From the NCBI RefSeq assembly GCF_003347205.1, contig NZ_QQBJ01000005.1, forward strand, positions 62,001-126,000: a stretch of DNA of 64,000 nucleotides, written 5' to 3'. The translations under genes were made by a program, and so were the position numbers. Source of the DNA: Mycolicibacterium moriokaense (GTDB lineage: Bacteria > Actinomycetota > Actinomycetes > Mycobacteriales > Mycobacteriaceae). Shown in pieces: positions 33,013-41,678 of the stretch; position 1 is the stretch's first letter; each line of letters opens with the position of its first letter. The notes under the pieces were generated by a model. The model was given only the letters and a program-made list of their open reading frames with translations. It was not told where the DNA came from and ran no database searches.

Positions 33013-34503
33013 TCAGAGCTTCGGGATGGCGTCGTCGTACGGAGCTGTGCTGCGATCGTGCAGCGGGTGAATCGTCATGTACACCAGACCGATTCCGACG
33101 ACCACGAGGGCGGACAGTGCCACGATCCAGTTGTCGTACCACGGCGCGTCGGGCGTTCGCGGCCACGCCATGTTGATCATCGCGATGACCCCATAAACCA
33201 GTGCTGCGACGTTGACGGCCACACCCCACTTGCCCAAGGTGTACTTGCCGCTGGGGACCCAGCCCTTCAGTCGTGCGCGCAGTGCGGCGAAGACGACCAT
33301 CTGGAAGGCCAGGTAGATGCCGAAGGCGGCAAAGCTGATGATCTTGGTGATCGCGTCCGTGGAGAACTTCGACCCGAAGACGATCACGGCGGGAACCGCG
33401 GCGGCCACCAGCAGCGCGTACGGCGGAACATGGCGCTTCGCGGAGAACTTCTTCAGCAGCGAACTGCCCATGATCATGTCGTCGCGGCCGTATGAGTAGG
33501 CCAACCTGCTCGCGGCGGCCTGAAGGCTCATCGCACACGACAGGAACGAAATGAGGACGACGAACAGCACGATTCGGGCGCCTGCGGTGCCGAAGGCCTC
33601 ATTCAGCACGGTGCTCACCGGATCGGTGTCCTCTCCGGCGATGACAGCTGGAATGTCGGTGACGGCCAGCACCAGGGCCAAGCAGACGAACGTGGCTGCG
33701 GCACCGCCGATATAGATGGTGCGGCGCATGGCCTTTGGGATCAGTCGCCCCGGGTTCTGTACCTCTTCGGCGACGTCGCCACAGGCTTCGAAACCGTAGT
33801 ACTGGTAGATGCCGATCAGTGCGGCGGCGGCGAACGCCCACAGGTAGTTGCCGTCGCCGCCGGCGCCGAAGGTGTCGAAGATGGCGCCGAAGTTGTGCTC
33901 GCGGTGTGCGATCAGCAGCCACCCGCCAACAACCAGAGCGCCGATGAGCTCTGCGGTGAAGCCGATGATTGCCGCGGTGGCCAGCACCTTGGTTCCCATG
34001 AAGTTGATGACCGTCGCAAGCGCGAGCAGCGCGAGCGCGAAGGCGATGGTGTTGTTCACCGTCGCCTCGATACCGAAGGCCGCAGCGATGTAGGGGCCCG
34101 CCCCGTAGACCACCGAAGCAATGGTCACCAACAGCGCGACCATGTACACCCAGCCGGTCATCCAGGCGTACCTGCGGCCCCACAGTCGCCGTGCCCACGG
34201 ATATACGCCGCCTGCGACGGGAAACTGCGCGACCACCTCGCTGAAGATGAGTGCAACGAGTAGCTGCCCAAGACCGACGATCAAGAAGCTCCAGATCATC
34301 GGTGGACCACCGGTGGCCAGGGCAAACGCGAACAGCGTGTAGACGCCTACGACGGGAGAGAGGTAGGTGAATCCGAGCGAGAAGTTGGCCCACGGGCTCA
34401 TTTCCCGCCTGAACTCCGACTTGTAGCCGAGAGAGTGCAGGTGAGATGCATCGTCCTCGTCGTCAAACGTCTTGTAGCCGTCGTCGGTAGGGGCTGTTGA
34501 CAT
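33013..34503 (-). CDS. APC-superfamily amino acid/amine permease
   Basis: A 496-residue permease with about 12 predicted membrane helices and a charged cytoplasmic N terminus. Signature segments are TGGPPMIWSFLIVGLGQLLVALIFSEV with VAGGVYPWARRLWG (helices 2-3) and GFEACGDVAEEVQNPGRLIPKA (loop after helix 6), typical of the GABA/choline/polyamine permease branch. It is divergent from the GntR-cache pair and next to the P450 and transaminase genes, so it is the likely importer of the amine or aminovalerate used by this island. The sequence alone does not give the substrate. Confidence 0.87.
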   Translation of the reverse strand: MSTAPTDDGYKTFDDEDDASHLHSLGYKSEFRREMSPWANFSLGFTYLSPVVGVYTLFAFALATGGPPMIWSFLIVGLGQLLVALIFSEVVAQFPVAGGVYPWARRLWGRRYAWMTGWVYMVALLVTIASVVYGAGPYIAAAFGIEATVNNTIAFALALLALATVINFMGTKVLATAAIIGFTAELIGALVVGGWLLIAHREHNFGAIFDTFGAGGDGNYLWAFAAAALIGIYQYYGFEACGDVAEEVQNPGRLIPKAMRRTIYIGGAAATFVCLALVLAVTDIPAVIAGEDTDPVSTVLNEAFGTAGARIVLFVVLISFLSCAMSLQAAASRLAYSYGRDDMIMGSSLLKKFSAKRHVPPYALLVAAAVPAVIVFGSKFSTDAITKIISFAAFGIYLAFQMVVFAALRARLKGWVPSGKYTLGKWGVAVNVAALVYGVIAMINMAWPRTPDAPWYDNWIVALSALVVVGIGLVYMTIHPLHDRSTAPYDDAIPKL

Positions 34504-34559
34504 TGCCGGCTCTCCTCAAGGGGTTGTGCGGTTCCGAGCTGTGCGAAAAACTACAGTCT

Positions 34560-34578
34560 TATTGTTTAAACGGCAATA
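34560..34578. promoter_or_regulatory. candidate operator between permease and GntR genes
   Basis: An AT-rich island in otherwise GC-rich DNA holds TATTG-N9-CAATA with the 8-base palindrome GTTTAAAC inside it. It lies 57 bases upstream of the permease start and 67 bases upstream of gntR, a suitable site for the FadR-type regulator. A related TTTAACGG string occurs in the P450 promoter region. Confidence 0.45.
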
Positions 34579-34644
34579 GAATAGCCAGAATCGATCGAAA
34601 GTCGGGTAGATTTCCGACGTCGGACGCGCGGGAGGGAGCCGGGG

Positions 34645-35385
34645 ATGTCGTCGTTGTCGCCACTGGTCGCGTCCGAATCGCCGCTCGGGCGGGCCGACGA
34701 AATCGTTCAGCGCATCACCGAGGCCATCCACCTGGGACTACTCGACGACGGTGAACGCCTGCCCGTCGAGCTTGACCTTGCAACGCAGTTCGGTGTTGCG
34801 CCGATGACCGTGCGCGAGGCACTGGCGACACTTCGGGACCAGGAACTGGTGGAGACCCGGCGAGGACGCAGCGGAGGCTCATTCGTGCGCAGGCCGGCAG
34901 GGCCGCCGGTCGAGCAACTGAGGGCACGGTTGGCCGAGCTCAGCCCGTCCGACTTGCGCGACATGTTCGACGAACACACCGCGATCGCGGGACAGTCCGC
35001 ACGCCTGGCGGCTGAGCGGGCCGCTCCGTACGCCGTGCGACGGCTGTTCGCCCTGACCGATCAGCTCGGCTCGGCCTCGACGTTGGGCGAGCGCATCCGC
35101 GCCGACAGCCGGTTTCACATCCAGGTTGCTGTCGCTTCGCAGTCCAGCCGGCTGGCCCGGCGTGAGGCCAACCTGCAGGCCGAAGTCGCCGGCTTCGTCT
35201 GGCTACCGATCGATCCGGGCGTCGACGTGGCCGCCTACACCGAAGAAATGCATGCCATCGCCGCCGCCATTGCCTCTGAGAACGCTGACCTGGCGCGCCG
35301 GCTGGCTGAGGAGCACATCATGGGCCAGCTCGGCCGGCTGACGGAAGTGAACTTCGGGCTGTCGACCGATGGACTGAACGCATGA
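34645..35385 (+). CDS. GntR-family (FadR/FCD subtype) regulator
   Basis: A 246-residue regulator. The N-terminal winged helix (about residues 15-80) includes LATQFGVAPMTVREALATLRDQELVE. The C-terminal FCD effector domain has the expected metal-binding pattern of Asp/His residues in ADSRFHIQVA, EEMHAIAAAI and EEHIMGQL. FCD proteins sense small organic acids or amines. It is divergent from the permease, overlaps the cache gene by four bases (ATGA), and precedes the P450 operon. It is the likely local repressor of amine catabolism. A Gly/Arg-rich stretch (ETRRGRSGGSFVRRP) is the wing. Confidence 0.86.
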   Translation: MSSLSPLVASESPLGRADEIVQRITEAIHLGLLDDGERLPVELDLATQFGVAPMTVREALATLRDQELVETRRGRSGGSFVRRPAGPPVEQLRARLAELSPSDLRDMFDEHTAIAGQSARLAAERAAPYAVRRLFALTDQLGSASTLGERIRADSRFHIQVAVASQSSRLARREANLQAEVAGFVWLPIDPGVDVAAYTEEMHAIAAAIASENADLARRLAEEHIMGQLGRLTEVNFGLSTDGLNA

Positions 35386-36119
35386 GCGGCGACGGATTGG
35401 CGCTCGAACTCGCCGAGCGGGCTTCACAGGCGCTCGAACCGATCTATCAGCGGCTGGGCCGCATCGCCGAAGAGGTGATCCGGGTACGGCCCGCGCGATC
35501 GCCGATCACCGAGGCTCACCTGAAAGAGCTACAACGGATGGTCGTGGCGTTCCTTGGCGAGGAACCAGCGGTATGGGGGATGGGTTTCGTCGCGGCGCCC
35601 TCGGTGGTCGAGGAAAGGGAGCGCTATCTGGCGTGGTGGCAGCGGCACGGGCAGCGGGTCGGCCGACTGCGCCTGAACTTCGACCCCGCCAGCGTCGACG
35701 TCTACGACTACCTCCAGATGGACTGGTATCAGCTGGCGCGGCGAGGGCAGGCGCGAGTGGCCGACGGGCCCTACGTGGACTACAGCGGATCGGACATGTA
35801 CACCATCACAGCCACGATCCCCGTCGTCTCCGACGGAGTCTTCATCGGCGTTGCCGGTGCAGACCTCGTGGTCGCCGAAGTGGAGCACCGCCTTCTCGCG
35901 GTGCTGCGGCAGACACCCGAGGACACCGTCATAGTCAGCGCAGAAGGTCGTGTCATCACCGCCAACACGCCCAGGTGGATGGTCGGTGCGCGACTCGGCG
36001 AGCTGCCGACGACGGGACCGTCGACCGACTCGTCGGCTTTTCGTGAAGTAGTGGAAATGCCGCTGAGCACCGGCTGGGTGCTTGCCGTCGGATGGCCGGA
36101 GGATGCCGCGAGAATTTGA
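35382..36119 (+). CDS. cytosolic cache-domain ligand-binding protein
   Basis: A 245-residue protein resembling the extracellular dCache_1 sensor of chemoreceptors and histidine kinases, but with no membrane helix, signal peptide or output domain. Diagnostic parts are a helical lead (residues 5-60), YDYLQMDWYQLARRGQ with the paired Trp-Tyr of the binding pocket, GPYVDYSGSDMYTITATIPV, and GVFIGVAGADLVVAEVE. In amino-acid-binding cache domains an arginine two residues before the Trp contacts the carboxylate; here it is Met. This would fit an amine lacking a carboxylate. It is translationally coupled to the GntR gene, suggesting a regulatory partnership. Its role is inference. Confidence 0.72.
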   Translation: MSGDGLALELAERASQALEPIYQRLGRIAEEVIRVRPARSPITEAHLKELQRMVVAFLGEEPAVWGMGFVAAPSVVEERERYLAWWQRHGQRVGRLRLNFDPASVDVYDYLQMDWYQLARRGQARVADGPYVDYSGSDMYTITATIPVVSDGVFIGVAGADLVVAEVEHRLLAVLRQTPEDTVIVSAEGRVITANTPRWMVGARLGELPTTGPSTDSSAFREVVEMPLSTGWVLAVGWPEDAARI

Positions 36120-36132
36120 CCCGGCGAACCCC

Positions 36133-36165
36133 TTGACAAATAAAACCTATTTCTAGAGTATTTAA
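36133..36165 (+). promoter_or_regulatory. promoter region of the P450/amine-catabolism operon
   Basis: A consensus -35 TTGACA (36133-36138) is followed by an AT-rich stretch with -10 candidates TAGAGT (36154) and TATTTA (36159). An AAATA-N5-TATTT inverted repeat begins at the last base of the -35 box, and TTTAACGG overlaps the -10 area. The P450 start is 37 bases beyond. The -10 assignment is uncertain because the spacings are 15 and 20. Confidence 0.5.
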
Positions 36166-36201
36166 CGGACAGCCAGTCGAATACTCCTGGAAGTAGCGCC
36201 T

Positions 36202-37404
36202 ATGTCGTCTCTCACCGTCGATCCGGTCCCCGCCTTCGACGTCGCCGACCCTTCGTTCTCGATCACCTCCGACGAGGTCCACCGGGCCCGTGAGCGCAGT
36301 TGGTTCGCCACGACGCCGTATGGGATCGCCGTCCTGCGCTACGAACAGGTCGGCCGACTACTCAAGCATCCGAAGCTGCGGCAGGGCAGCGTCGCCTGGC
36401 CCGCCCACAACGGCGTGACGCAGGGCCCGTTCGCCGACTGGTTCGCCAGCTGGATTCTCAACAAGGAGGGCGAGGAGCACCATCGGCTACGCCGGCTGAT
36501 GAATCCCGCCTTCTCGCCGAAGCTCATCGGCTCTCTCGTACCGCGGTTCCAGGGCCTGGCGGAAGAACTCATCAACGGGTTCGCTGAACCGGATCGCTGC
36601 GAGTTCGTCACGGAGTTCGCCGAACCGTACGCGGCGCGCGTCATCGCGATCATGCTCGGCATCCCCGAAGAAGAATGGAAAGTCATCTCCACCGAGTCGG
36701 TGACGATCGGTCTCGCGATGGGTGTCACGCTTCGCGATGACCTTCCCAAGATCGAGGCAGCCCTACGACGGCTTTACGACTACAGCGATGCCCTGATCGC
36801 CGATCGCCGGGCGCATCCGCGCGACGACTTCGTCACCGCGTTGGTCAACGCATCGCGACCCGAAGACGGACGGCTGTCCGACACCGAGCTTCGCGACGCC
36901 ATCGTGCTGCTCATCTTCGGTGGCTTCGACACCACCCGCAATCAGCTGGGTCTGGCAATGCAGACGTTCATGGCCCACCCCGACCAGTGGCGACTGCTCG
37001 CGCAGCGTCCCGACCTCGGCGGCAAAGCTGTCGAAGAGGTCATGAGGGTCAACCCGACCGTCCGATGGGTCACTCGAGAGGTACTCGAGGATTTTGAGTA
37101 CGAAGGTGTGCTTCTCGAGGCGGGCACCACGGTCCATCTCTACAGCGAGTCGGCGGGCACCGATCCCCGCGTTTTCGCACCCGGCTTCGATATCGCCGTA
37201 GAACGTAAGCCCCACTTCGGTTTCGGTGGCGGTGCGCACCATTGCCTCGGTCACTTCGTCGCCCGCTCCGACATGAGCGAGGCGCTGCCCCTCCTTGCCC
37301 GCCGGCTGCGCGACCCGCATGAATTGCCAGGCGCGCAATGGCTGCCCGACTCCGGCAACACGGGGCCGATTCGATTGCCCATCGGGTTCACACCCGCCCC
37401 CTGA
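36202..37404 (+). CDS. cytochrome P450, candidate CYP151/MorA-PipA-type secondary-amine monooxygenase
   Basis: A 400-residue soluble bacterial P450. The haem loop is FGFGGGAHHCLGHFVAR, the I-helix LLIFGGFDTTRNQLG, and the K-helix ExxR VEEVMR. The immediate 3Fe-4S ferredoxin and FAD reductase partners make a complete three-component system. The order P450-ferredoxin-reductase-glutamine synthetase is, from memory, that of the mor/pip genes of Mycobacterium strains that grow on morpholine, piperidine and pyrrolidine (CYP151). The N terminus through ERSWFATTPYGIAVLRYEQV fits my memory of that family. It would hydroxylate the carbon next to the ring nitrogen, opening the ring to an amino-aldehyde. 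Substrate remains inferred. Confidence 0.82.
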   Translation: MSSLTVDPVPAFDVADPSFSITSDEVHRARERSWFATTPYGIAVLRYEQVGRLLKHPKLRQGSVAWPAHNGVTQGPFADWFASWILNKEGEEHHRLRRLMNPAFSPKLIGSLVPRFQGLAEELINGFAEPDRCEFVTEFAEPYAARVIAIMLGIPEEEWKVISTESVTIGLAMGVTLRDDLPKIEAALRRLYDYSDALIADRRAHPRDDFVTALVNASRPEDGRLSDTELRDAIVLLIFGGFDTTRNQLGLAMQTFMAHPDQWRLLAQRPDLGGKAVEEVMRVNPTVRWVTREVLEDFEYEGVLLEAGTTVHLYSESAGTDPRVFAPGFDIAVERKPHFGFGGGAHHCLGHFVARSDMSEALPLLARRLRDPHELPGAQWLPDSGNTGPIRLPIGFTPAP

Positions 37405-37437
37405 TCTCCAGTCAACCGCCAGGAAAGGATTCGTCAC

Positions 37438-37626
37438 ATGCGTGTCACGGTAGACCTCGCCAAGTGCCAGGACCATGGCCAGTGCGCGATCGCAGCCCCA
37501 TTGGTCTTCAACATGAACGAGGACGGAAAGCTGGAATACAACGGCAATCCCGATGATTCGCAGCGCGACAATGTCGAAGAGGCCGCCGACGTCTGCCCGG
37601 CCCAGGCGATCCTCATCGAGGACTGA
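37438..37626 (+). CDS. 3Fe-4S ferredoxin for the adjacent P450
   Basis: A 62-residue ferredoxin. Three cluster cysteines are Cys10 and Cys16 in CQDHGQC and Cys53 in DVCPAQ. His13 takes the place of the cysteine that would give a 4Fe-4S cluster, so a 3Fe-4S centre is expected. It is 33 bases after the P450, with AGGAAAGGA upstream, and its TGA overlaps the reductase ATG (TGATG). It should carry electrons from the reductase to the P450. Confidence 0.9.
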   Translation: MRVTVDLAKCQDHGQCAIAAPLVFNMNEDGKLEYNGNPDDSQRDNVEEAADVCPAQAILIED

Positions 37627-38837
37627 TGACCACCCAGCGGCACATCGCCGTCGTCGGCGGCTCGCTGGCCGGCCTGCGCTCTGCCGAGCAGCTGCGTGCA
37701 CTCGGCCATACCGGACCCATCACGGTCTTCTCGGCCGAACGGCATCTCCCGTACAACCGGCCGCCGCTGTCGAAGGAAGCGCTGAGCGAAGCCGGCTCGA
37801 CCACCGCAGAAGAACTGGCCGCCCGGCTCGCATTCCGACGCCGATCCAGCATCGCCGACGTCGACTTCCGGCTCGGCGAGCTGGTGGTATCCGCCGACAT
37901 CCGCGATCACCGACTCACGGTGAAGTCGGGCGCCACAATTGAATACGACGCACTTGTCGTCGCCACGGGACTGCGGCCGCGTCGGCTCTCGGTGCCCGGC
38001 CCTGAACGCGGCAGGCATGCGCTTCGCACCGTCGAGGACTGTCTGGGACTGCGTGCCGCCACCAGGCCCGAGGCCAAAGCCGTTGTGGTCGGCGGCGGCT
38101 TCATCGGCTGTGAGGTTGCCGCAACGCTGCGCTCGCTCGGCCACCATGTGACCGTCGTCGAACCGGCGGGCCCGCCGATGCAGCGTGTGCTCGGAACAGT
38201 TGTGGCGGAGGCGGTGCAACGGCATCACACGGCGGCGGGGATCGACTTCGTCATCGGAACGGCTGTCCACGGATTCACCGGCGACGGTGTCGTGACCGGT
38301 GTGGCACTCGAGACGGGTGAGACCGTCGCTGCCGACATCGTGGTCGAGGCCATCGGCTCCGCCTGCAATGTGGAATGGCTCGGCGGCCAGGGCCTCGATC
38401 TCGGCGACGGTGTACTCACCGACAATCGTCTCGCGGTTACGGGCGCCCCCGACGCCGTTGCCGTCGGCGACCTCGCCCGCTTCCCCAACCCACTCTTTGA
38501 CGACGTGCCACGCCGGGTCGAACACTGGTCGATCCCAACCGATACGGCAAAACGCGCGGCCGCAACCCTGCTCGGCACGCCCGACGACTCCGGGCCGTTC
38601 GCCCCTGTCCCGGCATTCTGGAGCAACCAACTCGATCTGCGCCTACAGAGCTACGGCTCACCGAGTCTCGCCGACGAGGTAGTCCTCGAAGAAGGCAGTC
38701 TCGAAGACCTCGGCGCAGGCGTGATCGCGACCTACCACCGCGACCACCGACACGTCGGGACGGTCGCGGTCAACGCCCTCCCCGCACGTCATCGCGAACT
38801 TCGCGACGCATTCACCGCCACGGCGGTGGCCGCATGA
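37626..38837 (+). CDS. NAD(P)H:ferredoxin reductase (FAD) of the P450 system
   Basis: A 403-residue reductase of the putidaredoxin/rhodocoxin reductase family. The FAD motif is VVGGSLAGLRSAEQLRALG near the N terminus, YNRPPLSKE follows, the NAD motif is VVVGGGFIGCEVAATL (about residues 156-171), and the C-terminal FWSNQLDLRLQ is characteristic. It completes the P450 electron-transfer chain. The start ATG overlaps the ferredoxin stop by one base. Confidence 0.9.
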   Translation: MTTQRHIAVVGGSLAGLRSAEQLRALGHTGPITVFSAERHLPYNRPPLSKEALSEAGSTTAEELAARLAFRRRSSIADVDFRLGELVVSADIRDHRLTVKSGATIEYDALVVATGLRPRRLSVPGPERGRHALRTVEDCLGLRAATRPEAKAVVVGGGFIGCEVAATLRSLGHHVTVVEPAGPPMQRVLGTVVAEAVQRHHTAAGIDFVIGTAVHGFTGDGVVTGVALETGETVAADIVVEAIGSACNVEWLGGQGLDLGDGVLTDNRLAVTGAPDAVAVGDLARFPNPLFDDVPRRVEHWSIPTDTAKRAAATLLGTPDDSGPFAPVPAFWSNQLDLRLQSYGSPSLADEVVLEEGSLEDLGAGVIATYHRDHRHVGTVAVNALPARHRELRDAFTATAVAA

Positions 38838-38871
38838 CAGCTCCAGCCCGCAACGACAAAGAGGTGACCCG

Positions 38872-40257
38872 ATGAGCACGACACCACTGGACAGCCACCG
38901 GCAGGCGAACGCCACCAGTTCCGACCTCGACACGGCTCTGACGGCGATCACCGACCGCGGCGTGGAATTCGTCTACTTCCAGGCGATCACCATCACAGGC
39001 CGCGTCGTCGGCAAGGTGGTGCCTGCCCGCCACTTCAAGCGGTTGGCGACAAAGGGCGTGCAGCAGCACCAGACCGCGGTCGCCAACCTGCAGGGCACTC
39101 GCGAGGGAGTGTTGCTGGCGGGCGGTGTGCACGCCCCCGAGTACACCGCGATCCCCGATCTCGAGACCTTTGCGGTCCTGCCGTGGGACAACAGCTTTGC
39201 GCGGGTGTTCTGCCGCCTGTATGAGCCCGACCACTTGGCTGATTGCGCAGGCGCGGAATTCGCGTGTGACAGCCGCGGGCTGCTACGTCGCATGCATGCC
39301 GGCTTCACCGACCGGACCGGTTTGGAATTGCGTACCGGCTGCGAACCCGAAATGACTTGGCAGGGGGACGGACTCGAAGCCCGGTTCCGGCCAGGATCCA
39401 GTCCCGCGTATCACATCGACCACCTCGAGCGAAACCGCCCGATCGTCACGAAGGTCATCCAATACGCACAGGCACTCGGTCTCGACATGATCGAAGGCGA
39501 CTACGAGGACGAGTTCCAAGTGGAACTCAACTTCATGTACGACCGCGCCGACCTCACCGCCGACCGACTCACCACATATCGGCAGATCTGTAAACAGGTC
39601 GCCCGCGAACTGGGTATCGAAGCGAGCTTCATGCCCAAACCGACAACCGGTCAGATGGGCAACGGCTGCCACCACAACTTCAGCCTCTGGCGAGACGACG
39701 TCAACGTACTCGTTGACCCTGGAGTCACCGAACTGCACCTGTCCCAGATCGGCAGACACGCACTCGGCGGGTTGTTGTCGCACTCGGCCGGCGCGATGCT
39801 GGTGAACGGATCGACGGTGAACTCTTACAAACGGTATTGGGACGCGGGACAATTCGCACCGTCTCGGATCAACTGGGGGCTGGACAACAAGACGTGCACG
39901 GTCCGGCTTTCGGCCAACGGACGTCTCGAGTACAAGTTGCCCGACGCCAGCGTCAACCCCTACTTGTCGCACGCGGTGATCCTGGCGGCGTGCGAGGACG
40001 GTATGAAGAATGCGACCGACCCCGGCCAACCCACTCAGGGGTCGTCCTACGACACCCCGCAGGACGACCGATTCCCGGCACTGCCGCTGACGCTCGGGGA
40101 GGCCATCTGCGCCTTCCGAAGCGACAAGGTGCTGACGGAGGCATTCGGGCAGAAGCTGTCGGAGCTGCTGGTCGACTTCCATGCCGACGAATGGGCTCGC
40201 TTCTGTGGTTACGTCACCGATTGGGAGCGCGACATGTATTGGGACGATGCCCCGTGA
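38872..40257 (+). CDS. glutamine-synthetase-like gamma-glutamyl-amine ligase
   Basis: A 461-residue member of the glutamine synthetase superfamily. The catalytic barrel has metal-site glutamates in GCEPEMTW and EDEFQVELNF, the ATP/glutamate loop SFMPKPTTGQMGNGCHHNFSLW, and NSYKRYWDAGQFAPSRINWG. It departs from housekeeping GlnA (no adenylylation Tyr segment is recognised), like the PuuA/IpuC/GlnA3-type enzymes that glutamylate amines. Glutamylation would protect the amino-aldehyde or aminovalerate formed by the P450 step. GAGGTGACCCG precedes the ATG. Its stop overlaps the next gene's GTG. Confidence 0.84.
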   Translation: MSTTPLDSHRQANATSSDLDTALTAITDRGVEFVYFQAITITGRVVGKVVPARHFKRLATKGVQQHQTAVANLQGTREGVLLAGGVHAPEYTAIPDLETFAVLPWDNSFARVFCRLYEPDHLADCAGAEFACDSRGLLRRMHAGFTDRTGLELRTGCEPEMTWQGDGLEARFRPGSSPAYHIDHLERNRPIVTKVIQYAQALGLDMIEGDYEDEFQVELNFMYDRADLTADRLTTYRQICKQVARELGIEASFMPKPTTGQMGNGCHHNFSLWRDDVNVLVDPGVTELHLSQIGRHALGGLLSHSAGAMLVNGSTVNSYKRYWDAGQFAPSRINWGLDNKTCTVRLSANGRLEYKLPDASVNPYLSHAVILAACEDGMKNATDPGQPTQGSSYDTPQDDRFPALPLTLGEAICAFRSDKVLTEAFGQKLSELLVDFHADEWARFCGYVTDWERDMYWDDAP

Positions 40258-40961
40258 GTGCACCTCTTCGGTTGGCGTGCCTGGACGCCGAAGCGCCGCC
40301 GCTGTTCTCGCTGTGGAGCCCCGAACACGGTCGCCAGGGCTACGAGCCCGGGGTCGCCGACGCCCTCGGCGCCGAACTCGGGCGCTCCGTCGAATGGGTC
40401 CGGCTGCCGTGGGTCGACATGATCCCCGCGGTGCAGCGCGGCGAGGCCGACGCCGTCCTGTGCGGTCAGGGCATCACGGCCGAACGAATGGGCCAGGTCG
40501 ACTTCACCCGCCCCTACGCCGTTTTCCACGAGGGTGTACTCGTTCGCCGCGGTGCCGATATTCACGCTCCGGAGGATCTGGTGGCGCGCAAGGTGGCCGC
40601 GATCGAGAACAGCACCAATATGGCGCTCGCCCAGACTTTCGCCGGTGCGGTGCCGGTGGCATTCGGTGCGGGATCCGACGACGTCTACGCCGACATGTTG
40701 GCGGCGTTGCTGGACGGCGAGGTGGACGCGGTGGTCGACGACGACGTGGTGTTCGTCCCGCTCGGCGCATCACACCCCGACTACGAACTCGCGTTCACCG
40801 TTCAAACCGCCAACAAGTGGGGGGTCGCGGTGGCCAAGCACCGGCCCGACACGCTGGCCGAGATCGACGATGCACTGGGACGTCTGATCGAGACCGGTCG
40901 CCTGCGCGAGGTGTGGAAGCAGTGGCTACCGACCCTCGATTACCCGTTCGATGGGGCTTGA
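40254..40961 (+). CDS. solute-binding-protein-like protein without signal peptide
   Basis: A 235-residue protein with the family 3 periplasmic amino-acid-binding fold (SBP_bac_3). Recognisable parts are GYEPGVADALGAELGRSVEWV, MIPAVQRGEADAVLCGQGITAERMGQVDFTRPY, and VAVAKHRPDTLAEIDDALGRLIETGRL. There is no signal peptide or lipobox, and no ABC permease nearby, so it probably stays in the cytosol. GTG 40254 overlaps the upstream stop (GTGA) and is the natural start. It may act as an amine or gamma-glutamyl-amine carrier or sensor; arogenate/cyclohexadienyl dehydratase-like enzymes share this fold and are an alternative. Confidence 0.75.
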   Translation: MSAPLRLACLDAEAPPLFSLWSPEHGRQGYEPGVADALGAELGRSVEWVRLPWVDMIPAVQRGEADAVLCGQGITAERMGQVDFTRPYAVFHEGVLVRRGADIHAPEDLVARKVAAIENSTNMALAQTFAGAVPVAFGAGSDDVYADMLAALLDGEVDAVVDDDVVFVPLGASHPDYELAFTVQTANKWGVAVAKHRPDTLAEIDDALGRLIETGRLREVWKQWLPTLDYPFDGA

Positions 40962-40964
40962 GGC

Positions 40965-41678
40965 ATGAGCCGCCCCCTGGTGGCGGTGATCGGGCGACGG
41001 GCCGCGCACGTGCCGATCCTGCGTTTCTCCGCCACCTTGGCCGCCGAGGCGATCTGCGAAGCGGTGTGGGCCGCGGGCGGCGAACCAGTGGTCCTGCATG
41101 GGCCGGCCGCCGATCCGCTGGCCGAATTACCAACTCGGCTAGAAATTTTCGATGGTGTGGTGATGCCCGGCGGGGCCGATATCGACCCGGGCAAATACGG
41201 TGCCGATCCCGATCCACGCAGCTCCGACATCGTCGCCTTCCAGGACGACTTCGACATCGGCGTCACCCGAGTGCTCGTCGACGTCGACGTGCCGACGCTG
41301 GCCATCTGCCGGGGCATGCAGATCCTCAACGTCGCGTCGGGAGGAACGCTGGTGCAGCACGTCGACGAGACCAATACCCGGCACCACGATGCGATGCATC
41401 CCGTACAGGTGATCGTTGGTTCGCGATTGCACGCCATCGCGGGCACGGAGAACATCGAGGTGTCGTCCTACCACCATCAGGCCATCGACCGGTTGGGCGT
41501 CGGCCTGGCTGTCACCGCCATTGCCGCCGACGGCGTAGCGGAAGCCATCGAGCACCAGCACGCCGACATCCTCGCCGTGCAATGGCATCCGGAGGACTGC
41601 CACGCCACGTCGGACACCGACGCGGCTCTCTTCGCCGACCTGATCGACCGAGCCCGCAAACGAAGCGACTCGAATTGA
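40965..41678 (+). CDS. gamma-glutamyl-amine hydrolase, class I GATase fold (PuuD-like), copy 1
   Basis: A 237-residue peptidase C26-type hydrolase. The nucleophile cysteine is in LAICRGMQILNVASGG, and the His-x-Glu pair is in VQWHPEDCHATS. In the putrescine pathway PuuD removes glutamate from gamma-glutamyl-GABA; here a C4-C5 gamma-glutamyl amino acid is likely. It begins four bases after the SBP-like gene and overlaps the second copy by four bases. Confidence 0.86.
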   Translation: MSRPLVAVIGRRAAHVPILRFSATLAAEAICEAVWAAGGEPVVLHGPAADPLAELPTRLEIFDGVVMPGGADIDPGKYGADPDPRSSDIVAFQDDFDIGVTRVLVDVDVPTLAICRGMQILNVASGGTLVQHVDETNTRHHDAMHPVQVIVGSRLHAIAGTENIEVSSYHHQAIDRLGVGLAVTAIAADGVAEAIEHQHADILAVQWHPEDCHATSDTDAALFADLIDRARKRSDSN

